DNA from: Streptomyces barringtoniae
Lineage (GTDB): Bacteria; Actinomycetota; Actinomycetes; Streptomycetales; Streptomycetaceae
Length of the DNA: 64,000 nt
Direction of reading: 5' to 3'
Assembly (NCBI RefSeq): GCF_020819595.1
Contig: NZ_JAJHNP010000016.1
Location: forward strand, 62,001 to 126,000
Notes under the pieces: generated by a model
Databases searched by the model: none
Told to the model about the DNA's origin: nothing
What the model saw: only the letters and a program-made list of their open reading frames with translations
Shown here: positions 8,129 through 16,706 of the stretch, one piece after another
Position numbering within the stretch: position 1 is the stretch's first letter
How the letters are laid out: each line of letters begins with the position of its first letter
Translations under genes and position numbers: made by a program

Positions 8129-8917
8129 ATGGCCGAAAACAGGGCATCCGGGAACGAAGAGGCGGAAGAGACCTCAGAGTCCGAAGAGGTATTTGACGCA
8201 GAAGTCGTGGAAGAGGCATACGGGGAAGGTGTGCCCTGCTGGGTGGACGCCCAGCTCGCCGACGTCGAGGCGGGCAAACGGTTCTACGGTGAGCTCTTCG
8301 GGTGGACCTTCGAGGCCGCGTACGGCTCCTCGGTGTGGGCCCGGCTGAGGGGGGAGCTCGTCGCCTCGCTGGCCCCCAAGATCGACGGCCGGATGCCCAC
8401 CGTCTGGACGGTGTCCTTCGCGACCCCGGACGCCGAGGCCCTCGGCCGGCGGATCGACGCGGCCGGCGGGCAGGTGGTCATGGCCCCGTTCCCGGTGGGC
8501 GACCTCGGGGTGGCCGCCCTCGCCGCCGATCCCGACGGTGCGGTGTTCGGTCTGTGGCAGGCGGGCCGCCACCGGGGCTTCGGGCGGCGGCACGAGCCCG
8601 GCACCTTCGTCTGGGCCCAGCTGTACACGCGGGACACGGCCGCCGCCAACGCCTTCTACGGCGGCCTCTTCCACGACGCCCTGTTCGGCGCCGAGGCCCG
8701 GCCCGACTTCGGCCGTGCCGAGGTCACCGAGGTCTTCCCGGCCGAGATGCCCCCGCACTTCCTCACCCACTTCCGCGTCACGGACCTGGACGACGCCCTG
8801 GGGGCCGTGCAGCGGCTCGGCGGCCGGGTGCAGGCGCCGCCCTTCGAGACCTCGTACGGACGAGTGGCCGTCGTCACCGACAATCAGGGGGCGTCGTTCG
8901 CACTGCTGCAGCGCTGA
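8129..8917 (+). CDS. VOC (glyoxalase-fold) family protein, probable AfsK-binding protein KbpA
   Basis: A 262-residue protein made of two vicinal-oxygen-chelate domains (about residues 28-145 and 152-262), preceded by a 27-residue strongly acidic leader (EEAEETSESEEVFDAEVVEE). The motif CWVDAQLADVEAGKRFYGELFGW and its second-half copy FVWAQLYTRDTAAANAFYGGLF show the duplication. The gene directly precedes the kinase afsK in the same direction. In S. coelicolor the gene next to afsK encodes KbpA, which binds AfsK and lowers its autophosphorylation (established knowledge recalled from memory); I infer this is the orthologue from position. No catalytic activity can be assigned. Confidence 0.8.
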   Translation: MAENRASGNEEAEETSESEEVFDAEVVEEAYGEGVPCWVDAQLADVEAGKRFYGELFGWTFEAAYGSSVWARLRGELVASLAPKIDGRMPTVWTVSFATPDAEALGRRIDAAGGQVVMAPFPVGDLGVAALAADPDGAVFGLWQAGRHRGFGRRHEPGTFVWAQLYTRDTAAANAFYGGLFHDALFGAEARPDFGRAEVTEVFPAEMPPHFLTHFRVTDLDDALGAVQRLGGRVQAPPFETSYGRVAVVTDNQGASFALLQR

Positions 8918-9106
8918 TCAGTCCGTTTTGGGGTGATTGGTGTTGATTGATACGGAGACACCCCGAATATCACCGGGTTCGCAACCAGCCGCCCGGCCAG
9001 GAAGAATCGGGGTGCGTGCCGCCACGGCGGTGCGGTGGTGAGACGCTGCACTCCGGTCGCGTACATATGGAGAGTGGCGCGGCTCGTACGGGGAGGTGGC
9101 AGGCAA

Positions 9107-11449
9107 GTGGTGGATCAGCTGACGCAGCACGATCCGCGGCGGATCGGGCCGTTCGAGGTGCTGGGCCGGCTGGGCGCCGGCGGCATGGGGCTGGTCTATC
9201 TCGCGCGCTCGGCGTCCGGCCGGCGCGTGGCGATCAAGACGGTGCGCACCGAACTGGCCGAGGACCAGCTCTTCCGGGTCCGCTTCACCCGTGAGGTGGA
9301 GGCGGCCCGAGCGGTGTCCGGCTTCTACACGGCGGCCGTGGTCGACGCCGACCCGCGCGCCGCCGTGCCGTGGCTGGCGACCGCGTACGTCCCGGCGCCC
9401 TCCCTCGAGGAGATAGTGAACGACTGCGGGCCGCTCCCGGCCCAGGCCGTGCGCTGGCTCGCGGCGGGCGTCGCCGAAGCCCTCCAGTCCATCCACGGCG
9501 CGGGGCTGGTCCACCGGGACCTCAAGCCGTCCAACGTGCTCGTGGTCGAGGACGGCCCCCGCGTGATCGACTTCGGCATCGCCTCCGGGGTCTCCAACAC
9601 CCGGCTGACCATGACGAACGTCGCCGTCGGCACCCCCGCCTACATGTCCCCCGAGCAGGCCAAGGACTCCCGCAGCGTCACCGGCGCCAGCGACGTCTTC
9701 TCGCTCGGCTCCATGCTGGTGTTCGCGGCCACCGGTCACCCGCCCTTCCACGGCGCCAACCCGGTCGAGACGGTCTTCATGCTGCTGCGCGAGGGCCCGG
9801 ACCTCACCGGCCTGCCCGACGAGCTGCGCCCGCTCATCGAGGTCTGTATGCAGATGGAGGCCGCCGCCCGGCCCAGCCCGGCCGACCTCCAGGCCCAGCT
9901 CGCGCCCCATCTCTTCGGCTCGGGCTCCGACGACAGCGGCACCGCCTCCGCCTGGCTGCCCGAGAAGGCGGTCGCCCTGATCGAGGCCCGCCGCGGCGGG
10001 CGCCCCGCCGCCAAGCCCTCCCCGGCACCGACCGGCGGCCCCAGGAGCGGCGGCCGCGCGGCCGTACCCCCGCCGCCGCCCCCGTACGACCCGCCCGCCC
10101 CGGCCCCTGTCGGCGCCCCCGACACCGGCCCGGTCCGGCTGGCCGGCGCCCAGGTGCCCATCGGCCCCGGCCCGCGCGTCGCCGACGCCCGCGCCGCCGC
10201 CGTCAAGGCGCCCCCGCCGGAGGCCGGCCTGGTCGCCAGCTGGTCCCGCCCGCGCCCCGGCGTCGCCGGCGTCGACCCCGCCGTACCGGCCGCCCCGCCC
10301 CCGCCCCCGGAGACCGCGAGCGGCTGGCGGCCCTGGCGGTTCCGCATGTCCAACGAGGTCTGGGGCACGCCCTCGGTCGACGGCGACCTGGTCTACGTCA
10401 CCTCCTTCGAGGTGCACGCCCTGGACGTGGCCACCGGCCGGCGCCGCTTCAAGACGCGGGACGTCGCCTGGTCCATGGCGGTGGCGGACGGCCGTATCCA
10501 CGCCTCCGACGGCCCGACCCTGTTCGCCCTGGACGCCCGCGAGGGCACCGACCTGTGGCGGCTGTCCACGGACGCCTGGGTGTACTCCCTGCACGCCGAC
10601 CACGGCACGGTCGTCACGGGCACCCGGGGCGGCGGCGTGCAGGCCTGGGAGGCCGCGCACGGGCAGAAGCTGTGGGAGATCAGCGGCTGCCAGACCGACT
10701 TCGAGTCCCCCGAGGCGGGCCCGCTCGTCCACGACGGCACGGTCTACGTCTGGCAGGACGCCCGGCTGCGCGCCCTGGAAGCCCGCACCGGCGAGGAGCG
10801 CTGGTCGTACCCGGTCGGTGACGCGGCCGCCTGCGGCGGCGTGCCCGTTCGCCTGACCCCCGCCGCGGACGGGTACGTCTACGTCTCCGCCGGCACCCGC
10901 GTCCTCGCCATCGAGGCGGCGAGCGGGATGGTCCGCTGGCACTTCGAGGCCCCCGCGGTCTTCCTCTGCCCGCCGGCCTTCACCCCGGGCCCGGCGGTGA
11001 CCGGCGGCGGGGTCTACCTGGCGGACTACCTGGGCACCGTCTACGCCCTGGACGCCACCGACGGCCGCGACCGCTGGCGCATCGCCACCGAGGCCCGCTC
11101 CTCCATCGAGCCGGTCCTCGTCGCGGCCGGCCATGTCCACGTCGGCAGCGGCAAGGGCCTGTACACCCTGGACGCGGTCACCGGCACGCCCAAGTGGCGC
11201 TTCCAGGCGGGCGGCGACGTCGTGGGCGCTCCCGCGGTGGCGGAGGGCCGTATCCACTTCGGCTCGACGGACCACCTGCTGTACACCCTGAAGTCCGACG
11301 ACGGCCGCCTGCGCTGGAAGCTCGCGACCGGCGGCGAGATCACCGGCTCCCCGGTGGTCAAGGACGGCGTGGTGTACGCCTGCAGCAAGGACCGGTGCGT
11401 ATACGCGCTGGACGCGGAGAAGGGGACGGGCACGGCCCGCACGGCGTGA
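9107..11449 (+). CDS. afsK: Serine/threonine protein kinase AfsK
   Basis: A 780-residue protein: kinase domain at residues 14-275, a proline-rich linker to about 410, and a C-terminal PQQ-type beta-propeller with repeated YALDA/TG units to the end. Visible are the glycine loop GRLGAGGMG (20-28), Lys44, HRDLKPSN (136-143) and DFG (155-157). Thr168 matches the residue known to be the activating autophosphorylation site in S. coelicolor AfsK, and the start MVDQLTQHDPRR is the same as I recall for that protein. AfsK sits at the inner membrane side, autophosphorylates and phosphorylates AfsR to raise antibiotic production, and also acts on DivIVA. Start GTG 9107 has GGAGG nine bases upstream. Confidence 0.9.
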   Translation: MVDQLTQHDPRRIGPFEVLGRLGAGGMGLVYLARSASGRRVAIKTVRTELAEDQLFRVRFTREVEAARAVSGFYTAAVVDADPRAAVPWLATAYVPAPSLEEIVNDCGPLPAQAVRWLAAGVAEALQSIHGAGLVHRDLKPSNVLVVEDGPRVIDFGIASGVSNTRLTMTNVAVGTPAYMSPEQAKDSRSVTGASDVFSLGSMLVFAATGHPPFHGANPVETVFMLLREGPDLTGLPDELRPLIEVCMQMEAAARPSPADLQAQLAPHLFGSGSDDSGTASAWLPEKAVALIEARRGGRPAAKPSPAPTGGPRSGGRAAVPPPPPPYDPPAPAPVGAPDTGPVRLAGAQVPIGPGPRVADARAAAVKAPPPEAGLVASWSRPRPGVAGVDPAVPAAPPPPPETASGWRPWRFRMSNEVWGTPSVDGDLVYVTSFEVHALDVATGRRRFKTRDVAWSMAVADGRIHASDGPTLFALDAREGTDLWRLSTDAWVYSLHADHGTVVTGTRGGGVQAWEAAHGQKLWEISGCQTDFESPEAGPLVHDGTVYVWQDARLRALEARTGEERWSYPVGDAAACGGVPVRLTPAADGYVYVSAGTRVLAIEAASGMVRWHFEAPAVFLCPPAFTPGPAVTGGGVYLADYLGTVYALDATDGRDRWRIATEARSSIEPVLVAAGHVHVGSGKGLYTLDAVTGTPKWRFQAGGDVVGAPAVAEGRIHFGSTDHLLYTLKSDDGRLRWKLATGGEITGSPVVKDGVVYACSKDRCVYALDAEKGTGTARTA

Positions 11450-11564
11450 GGGGTGCGGGGGATGAGTGACGGCCGTCGTACCGGTGTGTCACGGAAGGGC
11501 TCCAGACGGCGGCCGTCCCAGGGCTGACGCTACCGCGGGTGCGGGTTCCGCGCCATGCGGTCAC

Positions 11565-12341
11565 TCACCGTATCCGCGGCTCGGTACGGTCCCTGTTGCT
11601 GAACAGCAGCGCCTGCCGTTCGGCCGGCAGACTGCCGAGGGCGATGAGGGACGGGGCCTGGGCGAACGCCTGGGCCAGGGCCGCCTCCCTGGCCGCCCAC
11701 AGCGCCCGTACGGTCCCCTGCACGCCCTCCGGCGGATGCCCGGCCAGGACGGCGGCACAGCGCACGGCGCCCGCCAGCGCCCCGCCCTCCTCCGTGACCT
11801 CCGACACGAGCCCGATCTCATGGGCCCGCCGGGCGGAGATCCGCTCGGCGTTCCCCATGAGCGCCATCCGGGCCGCCTCCCCGTACGGCATCCGCGCGGC
11901 CATCAGCATCGACTCGTAGGCGCTGACCATGCCGTACGAGGTGTGCGGATCGAAGAAGACGGCCGTCGGATCGGCGACGACGAACTCGCACTCGCCCAGC
12001 AGGTAGAAGGCACCCCCGCAGGCCATCCCGCGCACGGCGGCCACGACCGGCTTCCACAGGTCGTTCGCCTTGGGCCCGACCGTCAGCAGCGGATCGTCCT
12101 GCATGTACGGCGACGAGGGCTGCGGCACGACGGCGTCCCGGTCGATCCCGGTACAGAACGCCCGCTCCCCGCCCCCGGTGAGCACCACGGCCCGCACGGA
12201 GTCGTCGAACCGCAACGCCCGCCAGACACCGGTGAGTTCGCGCGCCATGTCCAGGTCGACGGCGTTGAGCCGGTGCGGCCGGTCGAGGGTGACGACGGCG
12301 ACCCCGCTGTCCTTGTCGGCGTCGACCCGTACGGCGCTCAC
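11565..12341 (-). CDS. Enoyl-CoA hydratase/isomerase (crotonase) family protein
   Basis: A 258-residue crotonase-fold protein. The acyl-CoA oxyanion-hole segments are present: VVLTGGGERAFCTGIDRD and AVRGMACGGAFYLLGECEFVVA. The family hydrates enoyl-CoA or carries out related isomerase and hydrolase steps. It is the last gene of a three-gene operon with the DUF35 and Ltp2-like genes. I choose GTG 12341, which overlaps the upstream stop as GTGA; an in-frame GTG at 12353 would add four residues. One catalytic Glu position reads FFDPHTSYG, so hydratase activity specifically is not certain. Confidence 0.85.
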   Translation of the reverse strand: MSAVRVDADKDSGVAVVTLDRPHRLNAVDLDMARELTGVWRALRFDDSVRAVVLTGGGERAFCTGIDRDAVVPQPSSPYMQDDPLLTVGPKANDLWKPVVAAVRGMACGGAFYLLGECEFVVADPTAVFFDPHTSYGMVSAYESMLMAARMPYGEAARMALMGNAERISARRAHEIGLVSEVTEEGGALAGAVRCAAVLAGHPPEGVQGTVRALWAAREAALAQAFAQAPSLIALGSLPAERQALLFSNRDRTEPRIR

Positions 12342-12748
12342 GCCGGCACCCACTGCGGCAGCCCGCCGTCACCGAAGACGACGTGTACCCGGGCGCCGAT
12401 CCTGGGGCTGTGCGGGTCAAGGGAGTTGAGGGGCGCGCCCGCGTGGGCGACCAGATTCCCGGCCAGCCGGATCCGCGGGCAGTCCTCCAACTCCACCACG
12501 ACGACGTTGTACGGCGCCTGTTCCGCGTAGTCGGGCAGCAGGGGTGGATGCGGCACGACGTACGACCAGATCCGTCCGCGCCCGCTGGTGAGCCGCCACT
12601 CGCTCGCGAAGGACTGGCAGCGCGGGCAGCACGGGCGGGGCGGGAAGCGGGGTTCGTGGCAGTCGCCGCAGGCCTGGACGCGCAGTTCACCACGGGCGGC
12701 GTACTCCCAGAAGGGCGCGCCGTCGGTGTCGGTGACGGGGTTCAGCAT
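12338..12748 (-). CDS. DUF35 OB-fold, zinc-ribbon acyl-CoA-associated protein (ChsH2 C-terminal type)
   Basis: A 136-residue protein with an N-terminal rubredoxin-like zinc ribbon (Cys27, Cys30, Cys41, Cys44 in CGDCHEPRFPPRPCCPRC) and a C-terminal OB-fold (about 55-136). In actinobacterial cholesterol degradation a domain of this type binds Ltp2 and is required for its retro-aldolase activity; a separate DUF35 protein next to an Ltp2-like gene strongly suggests the same complex here. Its ATG lies two bases after the stop of the Ltp2-like gene, and AGGAG is just upstream, so expression is coupled. Confidence 0.88.
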   Translation of the reverse strand: MLNPVTDTDGAPFWEYAARGELRVQACGDCHEPRFPPRPCCPRCQSFASEWRLTSGRGRIWSYVVPHPPLLPDYAEQAPYNVVVVELEDCPRIRLAGNLVAHAGAPLNSLDPHSPRIGARVHVVFGDGGLPQWVPA

Positions 12749-12750
12749 GA

Positions 12751-13911
12751 TCAACTCCTGAGCAGGAGAGCGGAGGTGGGCACGCCCTCGCCGGCCGTGA
12801 CCAGGCAGGTGGCGGCGCCGGGCACCTGGGCGGTGCTGGTCCCGCGCAGTTGCTTCACCCCTTCGTTGATGAGGTTGAAGCCGTGCACGTAGGCCTCGGA
12901 GAGCCCGCCCCCGCCGGTGTTGAGGGGCAGCCGCCCGCCGATCTCCAGGGCGCCTTGCTCGGTGAAGGCGCCCCCTTCCCCGCGCCCGCAGAAGCCGTAC
13001 CCCTCCAGCGAGAGCGGTATGAGGACGCTGAAGGCGTCGTAGATCTGCGCCACGTCCACGTCCTGCGGCGTGAAGTCGGCGTGCTTCCACAGATGCCGGG
13101 CGGCGGTCCAGGCGGGGCCGGTGAGGGGGTCGTCGTTCCAGTAGTTGACCATGCCGTGGTGCTGGGCGGGCAGCCCCTGGGCGGCGGAGTGGACGTACAC
13201 GGGCCTGGTACGGCAGTCCCGGGCGCGCTCCTTGGACACGAGGACACAGGCGAGGGCCCCGTCCGTCTCCAGACAGTTGTCGAAGAGGCACAGCGGCTCG
13301 CTGATCCAGCGCGAGGTCATGTACATCTCGCGGGTCAGCGGCCGTTCGTACATCACGGCGGCCGGGTTCTGGTTCGCCCGGTTCCGGCAGGCGAGGGCGA
13401 CGTTGAAGAGGTGATCGCGGGTGGCACCGTACTCGTGCATGTACCGCCGCGCCAGCACGGCGATCTCGTCGACGGGCCGCAGGAGCCCGAAGGGCCGCGT
13501 CCACTGGGCCGGAGTCGGGAGCTGCACGGCGGTGTTGGTCCACGGCCGCGGCCCGCTGCCCCGCTTCCGCGACCGCCAGGCGACGCCGACGCCGGCCTGT
13601 CCGGCGGCGATGGCGGCGGCGAGGTGCGCGACGGTCGCACAGGAGCCGCCCCCGCCGTACCCCACCTTGCTGAAGAAGGTCAGATCCCCGAACCCCACGG
13701 CCTTGGCGAGCTCGACCTCGTCGGTCTCCTCCATGGTGTAGGAGGCGAGTCCGTCGACCTCGCCCGGCGCGATCCCGGCGTCCTCCAGCGCGGCGAGCAC
13801 GGCCCGGCAGGCGAGCGTCTTCTCGTCCTCCGGAAGATGCCGGGCGAACGAGGTCTGCCCGATCCCGACGATGGCGGTGGCGTCCTTGAGCCCGCTTGCG
13901 GCTACTGCCAT
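12751..13911 (-). CDS. Ltp2-like thiolase-fold retro-aldolase ('lipid-transfer protein')
   Basis: A 386-residue thiolase-superfamily protein, first gene of the operon with DUF35 and crotonase. It begins DATAIVGIGQTSFAR and has AQIYDAFSVLIPLSLEGYGF, FCGRGEGGAF and NTGGGGLSEAYVHGFN. The region of the thiolase nucleophile reads VGYGGGGSCATV, with the standard cysteine position replaced, as in Ltp2; the Tyr in the IYDAF block is retained. The inferred reaction is release of propionyl- or acetyl-CoA from a branched beta-hydroxyacyl-CoA. Two operator palindromes lie between it and the divergent CoA ligase gene. It is a distant paralogue of the gene at 3074-4243. Confidence 0.86.
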   Translation of the reverse strand: MAVAASGLKDATAIVGIGQTSFARHLPEDEKTLACRAVLAALEDAGIAPGEVDGLASYTMEETDEVELAKAVGFGDLTFFSKVGYGGGGSCATVAHLAAAIAAGQAGVGVAWRSRKRGSGPRPWTNTAVQLPTPAQWTRPFGLLRPVDEIAVLARRYMHEYGATRDHLFNVALACRNRANQNPAAVMYERPLTREMYMTSRWISEPLCLFDNCLETDGALACVLVSKERARDCRTRPVYVHSAAQGLPAQHHGMVNYWNDDPLTGPAWTAARHLWKHADFTPQDVDVAQIYDAFSVLIPLSLEGYGFCGRGEGGAFTEQGALEIGGRLPLNTGGGGLSEAYVHGFNLINEGVKQLRGTSTAQVPGAATCLVTAGEGVPTSALLLRS

Positions 13912-13929
13912 GGCGTCCCCCTCACGGCG

Positions 13930-13948
13930 TCCTGACAGTGCGTCAGAT
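13930..13948. promoter_or_regulatory. Operator palindrome, copy 3 (TetR-type)
   Basis: TCCTGACAGTGCGTCAGAT: CTGACAG/GCGTCAG half-sites, 19 bp upstream of the Ltp2-like start. A weaker match than copy 4, which is centred 27 bp away. Confidence 0.65.
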
Positions 13949-13956
13949 TACAGCTA

Positions 13957-13975
13957 ATCTGACGGCCAGTCAGCT
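13957..13975. promoter_or_regulatory. Operator palindrome, copy 4 (TetR-type)
   Basis: ATCTGACGGCCAGTCAGCT, upstream of the FadD3-like gene. Together with copy 3 it forms a double site in the shared promoter region of two divergent catabolic transcription units. Confidence 0.78.
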
Positions 13976-13996
13976 GTGCGGTACAGGGGGCCTGTG

Positions 13997-15595
13997 ATGA
14001 GCGACTGGGACACCATCCCCGATCTGGTCCGGTGGTCGGCCGAGCGGTACGCGGACACGGAGGCGGTGGTCGAGGGCCGCACCAGGACCACCTACGCCGA
14101 ACTGGGCGCCCGGGTCGAGCGCGCGGCGGCGGCCTGCCTGGCGAGCGGGGTGCGGGCCGGCGACCGGGTGGCGGTCTGGGCCCCCAACTCCCTGGACTGG
14201 ATCGTGTCGGCCCTCGGCGCGGTGACGGCGGGCGCGGTACTGGTCCCGCTGAACACCCGCTTCAAGGGCACGGAGGCGGCGGACGTACTGCGGCGCAGCG
14301 GGGCCCGGCTGCTGTTCGTGACGGGCACGTTCCTCGGCACGTCGTACGTGGCGAGCCTGCGCCGGGCGGCGGGGGACGGGGTGGCGGACGGCCGGGCGCC
14401 GCTGCCCGGACTGCCGGAACTGGAGGAGGTGGTGGTCCTGTCGGAGGACGCGCCACCGGACTTCCGTACCTGGAAGGACTTCCTGGCGGGCGGCGAGGGC
14501 GTGGGGGCGCAGGAAGTGGCTGCGCGACGACGGGAGCTGGACGGTTCGGCCCTGTCGGACATCATCTACACGTCGGGTACGACGGGCCGCCCGAAGGGCG
14601 CGGTGATCACGCACACCCAGACCCTCCGGGCGTACGAGATCTGGGCGGACCTGGCCGGACTGCGGGCGGGCGACCGCTACCTGATCATCAACCCCTTCTT
14701 CCACACCTTCGGCTACAAGGCCGGGGTGATCGCCTGCCTGATGCGCGGGGCGACGATGATCCCGCAGCCGGTGTTCAGCGTGGCGACGGCACTGGCGAAC
14801 ATCGCGGCGGAACGCATCTCGGTCCTGCCCGGCCCGCCCACGCTCCACCAGTCGCTGCTGGACCACCCGTCGCGGGACGCGTACGACCTCTCGGCGCTGC
14901 GCCTGGTGGTGACCGGCGCCGCGGTCGTGCCGTTGCAGCTGGTGGAACGCCTGCGCGGCGAGCTGGGCGTGGACACGGTCCTCACGGCGTACGGCCTCTC
15001 GGAGGCGAGCGGCATCGTCACGATGTGCCGGCGCGGCGACGCCCCGTCGGTCATCGCCTCCACCTCCGGCCGGGCGATCCCGGGGACGGAGCTGCGGCTC
15101 GTGGACGCGACGGGCACGCCGGTACGGCCCGGTGAGGCGGGCGAGGTGCTGGTCCGGGGGTTCAACGTCATGCGCGGCTACTACGACGATCCCGAGGCCA
15201 CCTCCGAGGTGATCTCGGCGGACGGCTGGCTGCACACGGGCGACGTGGGCGTCCTGGACGAGGCGGGCAACCTGCGCATCACCGACCGCATCAAGGACAT
15301 GTTCATCGTCGGTGGCTTCAACGCCTACCCGGCGGAGATAGAGCAACTGCTGGGCACCCACCCGGATGTGGCCGACGTCGCGGTGATCGGCGTACCCGAC
15401 GCCCGGCTGGGCGAGGTCGCCAAGGCGTACGTGGTGCGCAGACCCGGCTCGCCCCTGACCTCCGACGACCTGATCGCCTGGTCCCGCCGCGAGATGGCGA
15501 ACTACAAGGTGCCGAGGTCGGTGGAGTTCGTGCGCGAACTCCCGCGGAACGCGAGCGGGAAGGTGGTGAAGGGGGTCCTGCGGGGGAGGGGGTGA
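13997..15595 (+). CDS. FadD3-like acyl-CoA ligase (AMP-binding)
   Basis: A 532-residue adenylate-forming enzyme. The P-loop-like motif YTSGTTGRPKGA is at residues 191-202, followed by AYGLSEASG, the GWLHTGDVG aspartate motif, the hinge ITDRIKDMFIVGGFN and a C-terminal Lys in RNASGKVVKGV. The family activates a carboxylic acid as acyl-adenylate and then acyl-CoA. The closest type I recognise is FadD3, which activates the HIP acid left after steroid A/B-ring removal; the substrate here is inferred. ATG 13997 is used because the two alternative upstream starts would overlap operator copy 4. Divergent from the Ltp2-like operon. Confidence 0.87.
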   Translation: MSDWDTIPDLVRWSAERYADTEAVVEGRTRTTYAELGARVERAAAACLASGVRAGDRVAVWAPNSLDWIVSALGAVTAGAVLVPLNTRFKGTEAADVLRRSGARLLFVTGTFLGTSYVASLRRAAGDGVADGRAPLPGLPELEEVVVLSEDAPPDFRTWKDFLAGGEGVGAQEVAARRRELDGSALSDIIYTSGTTGRPKGAVITHTQTLRAYEIWADLAGLRAGDRYLIINPFFHTFGYKAGVIACLMRGATMIPQPVFSVATALANIAAERISVLPGPPTLHQSLLDHPSRDAYDLSALRLVVTGAAVVPLQLVERLRGELGVDTVLTAYGLSEASGIVTMCRRGDAPSVIASTSGRAIPGTELRLVDATGTPVRPGEAGEVLVRGFNVMRGYYDDPEATSEVISADGWLHTGDVGVLDEAGNLRITDRIKDMFIVGGFNAYPAEIEQLLGTHPDVADVAVIGVPDARLGEVAKAYVVRRPGSPLTSDDLIAWSRREMANYKVPRSVEFVRELPRNASGKVVKGVLRGRG

Positions 15596-15903
15596 GGGGG
15601 AGGGGGGCGTTGCACTCAGGGAGCTGTGAGGTTGCCGTGGGGCCGCCCGCTTCTTCGGCCAGTGTCGTGCTTCCGCGAGGTGCGTCAAGGGCGCTGCGTT
15701 CCGCTGCGCTCCACTCCGCGTCGGCTGCGCCGATGGCCCTCCGGGCCACCCTTGACCCACCTCGCTCCAGCACGGGGAAGAAGCGAGCGGGCAGCCCGGG
15801 GAAAGTGGCCGGCTTGGCGGGGTCGGGCCCTTGGGTCGGCTGCGTTCGCGTCGTCGGCCGAGGGGTGCGCGGTCGCGTCTCGCCTGCACGCCGGGCCGGC
15901 TGA

Positions 15904-15990
15904 GCGGCTCGCGGTGAGTGGGTGGGTGCGCGGTCGCGGGGTAGGGGGCACGTCGAGTCGGGTCGGCGGCTTGCGGTGGGTGGGGTGCCA
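15904..15990. repeat. 60-bp tandem repeat, left arm of the inverted element
   Basis: GCGGCTCGCGGTGAGTGGG near 15904 recurs as GGCGGCTTGCGGTGGGTGGG near 15964, a 60-bp offset, the same period as in the right arm but on the opposite strand. Confidence 0.6.
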
Positions 15991-16310
15991 GGCGGGGTTG
16001 GCGGCGCTCGGCCGTGGGTGGGCGACGCGCGGCAACGCCGGGCAACTGGGAGTTTCGGGAGACGACTTGAGTGGCTGGTATGACCCCAAGAGCGCCCCTT
16101 CTGTCACACCAGCCCCAGAGGCCACGGCGAGCCGAGCAATCGGCATTCTTGGGCCAGCCTCGGAGCCAACCTGGGAGAGTTGACCCGCCGTCCGCCGAGG
16201 ACGAGAGTGCCCAAAGATGCCAACCCCCGCCGTCCTCACCTTCGGGGCCCTCAGGTGCCGGGATCCCGCGCCGCCAGGCCGACCTTTGCGAGCTGCGGTC
16301 CCCCCAACTC

Positions 16311-16490
16311 GCCGCAGGCCGCCGAGCCGACCGGGCGTGCCGCCGCCCCGCGACCGCGTCCCGCCCACTTGCCGCAGGCCGCCGAGCCGACCCGGCCTGC
16401 CCCCACCCCCCTGGCGCGTCCCGACGACTCACCGCAAGCCGCCAATCCCCCCGGCGTGCCGCCGCCCCGAGACCGCGCCCGTCTACCCCG
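16311..16490. repeat. 60-bp tandem repeat, three units, right arm of the inverted element
   Basis: Units at 16311-16370, 16371-16430 and 16431-16490. The first two begin with the identical GCCGCAGGCCGCCGAGCCGA; the third is more diverged (ACCGCAAGCCGCCAATCCCC). The whole unit is conserved, not just one part. Confidence 0.75.
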
Positions 16491-16706
16491 GCCCGGAACG
16501 CAGCCGACCCACACCGCAAACCCCGCCAGGCCACCCGCGTTTCCGGGCCGCTCGCTCGCTTCTTCCCCGTGCTGGAGCGAGGCGTGTCAAGGGTGGCCCG
16601 GAGGGCCATCGCCGAAGGCGACGCGGAGTGGAGCGCAGCGGAACGCAGCGCCCTTGACTCGCCTCGCGGAGGCACGACACTGGCCAAGAAGCGGGCGGCC
16701 CCACGG

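Larger units (their letters stand above)
15635..16706. repeat. 1.07-kb inverted-repeat element with internal 60-bp tandem repeats
   Basis: The 1.1 kb between two convergent genes holds no convincing gene. Its outer arms (about 15635-15795 and 16546-16706) are reverse complements with only scattered differences; shared landmarks include GCGCTGCGTTCCGCTGCGC and CTCCAGCACGGGGAAGAAG. Weaker inverted similarity continues inward to about 15990 and 16310. Inside each arm the sequence repeats with a 60-bp period. The right arm ends exactly at the stop codon of the next gene. Every reading frame across it gives Pro/Arg-rich low-complexity peptide, so I regard it as a non-coding repeated element and possible bidirectional terminator or mobile remnant. 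Confidence 0.8.

Noticed and set aside
16311..16490. 60-bp repeats as a possible CRISPR array
   Set aside because: The whole 60-bp unit is similar from copy to copy, there are no unique spacers, and there are no cas genes.
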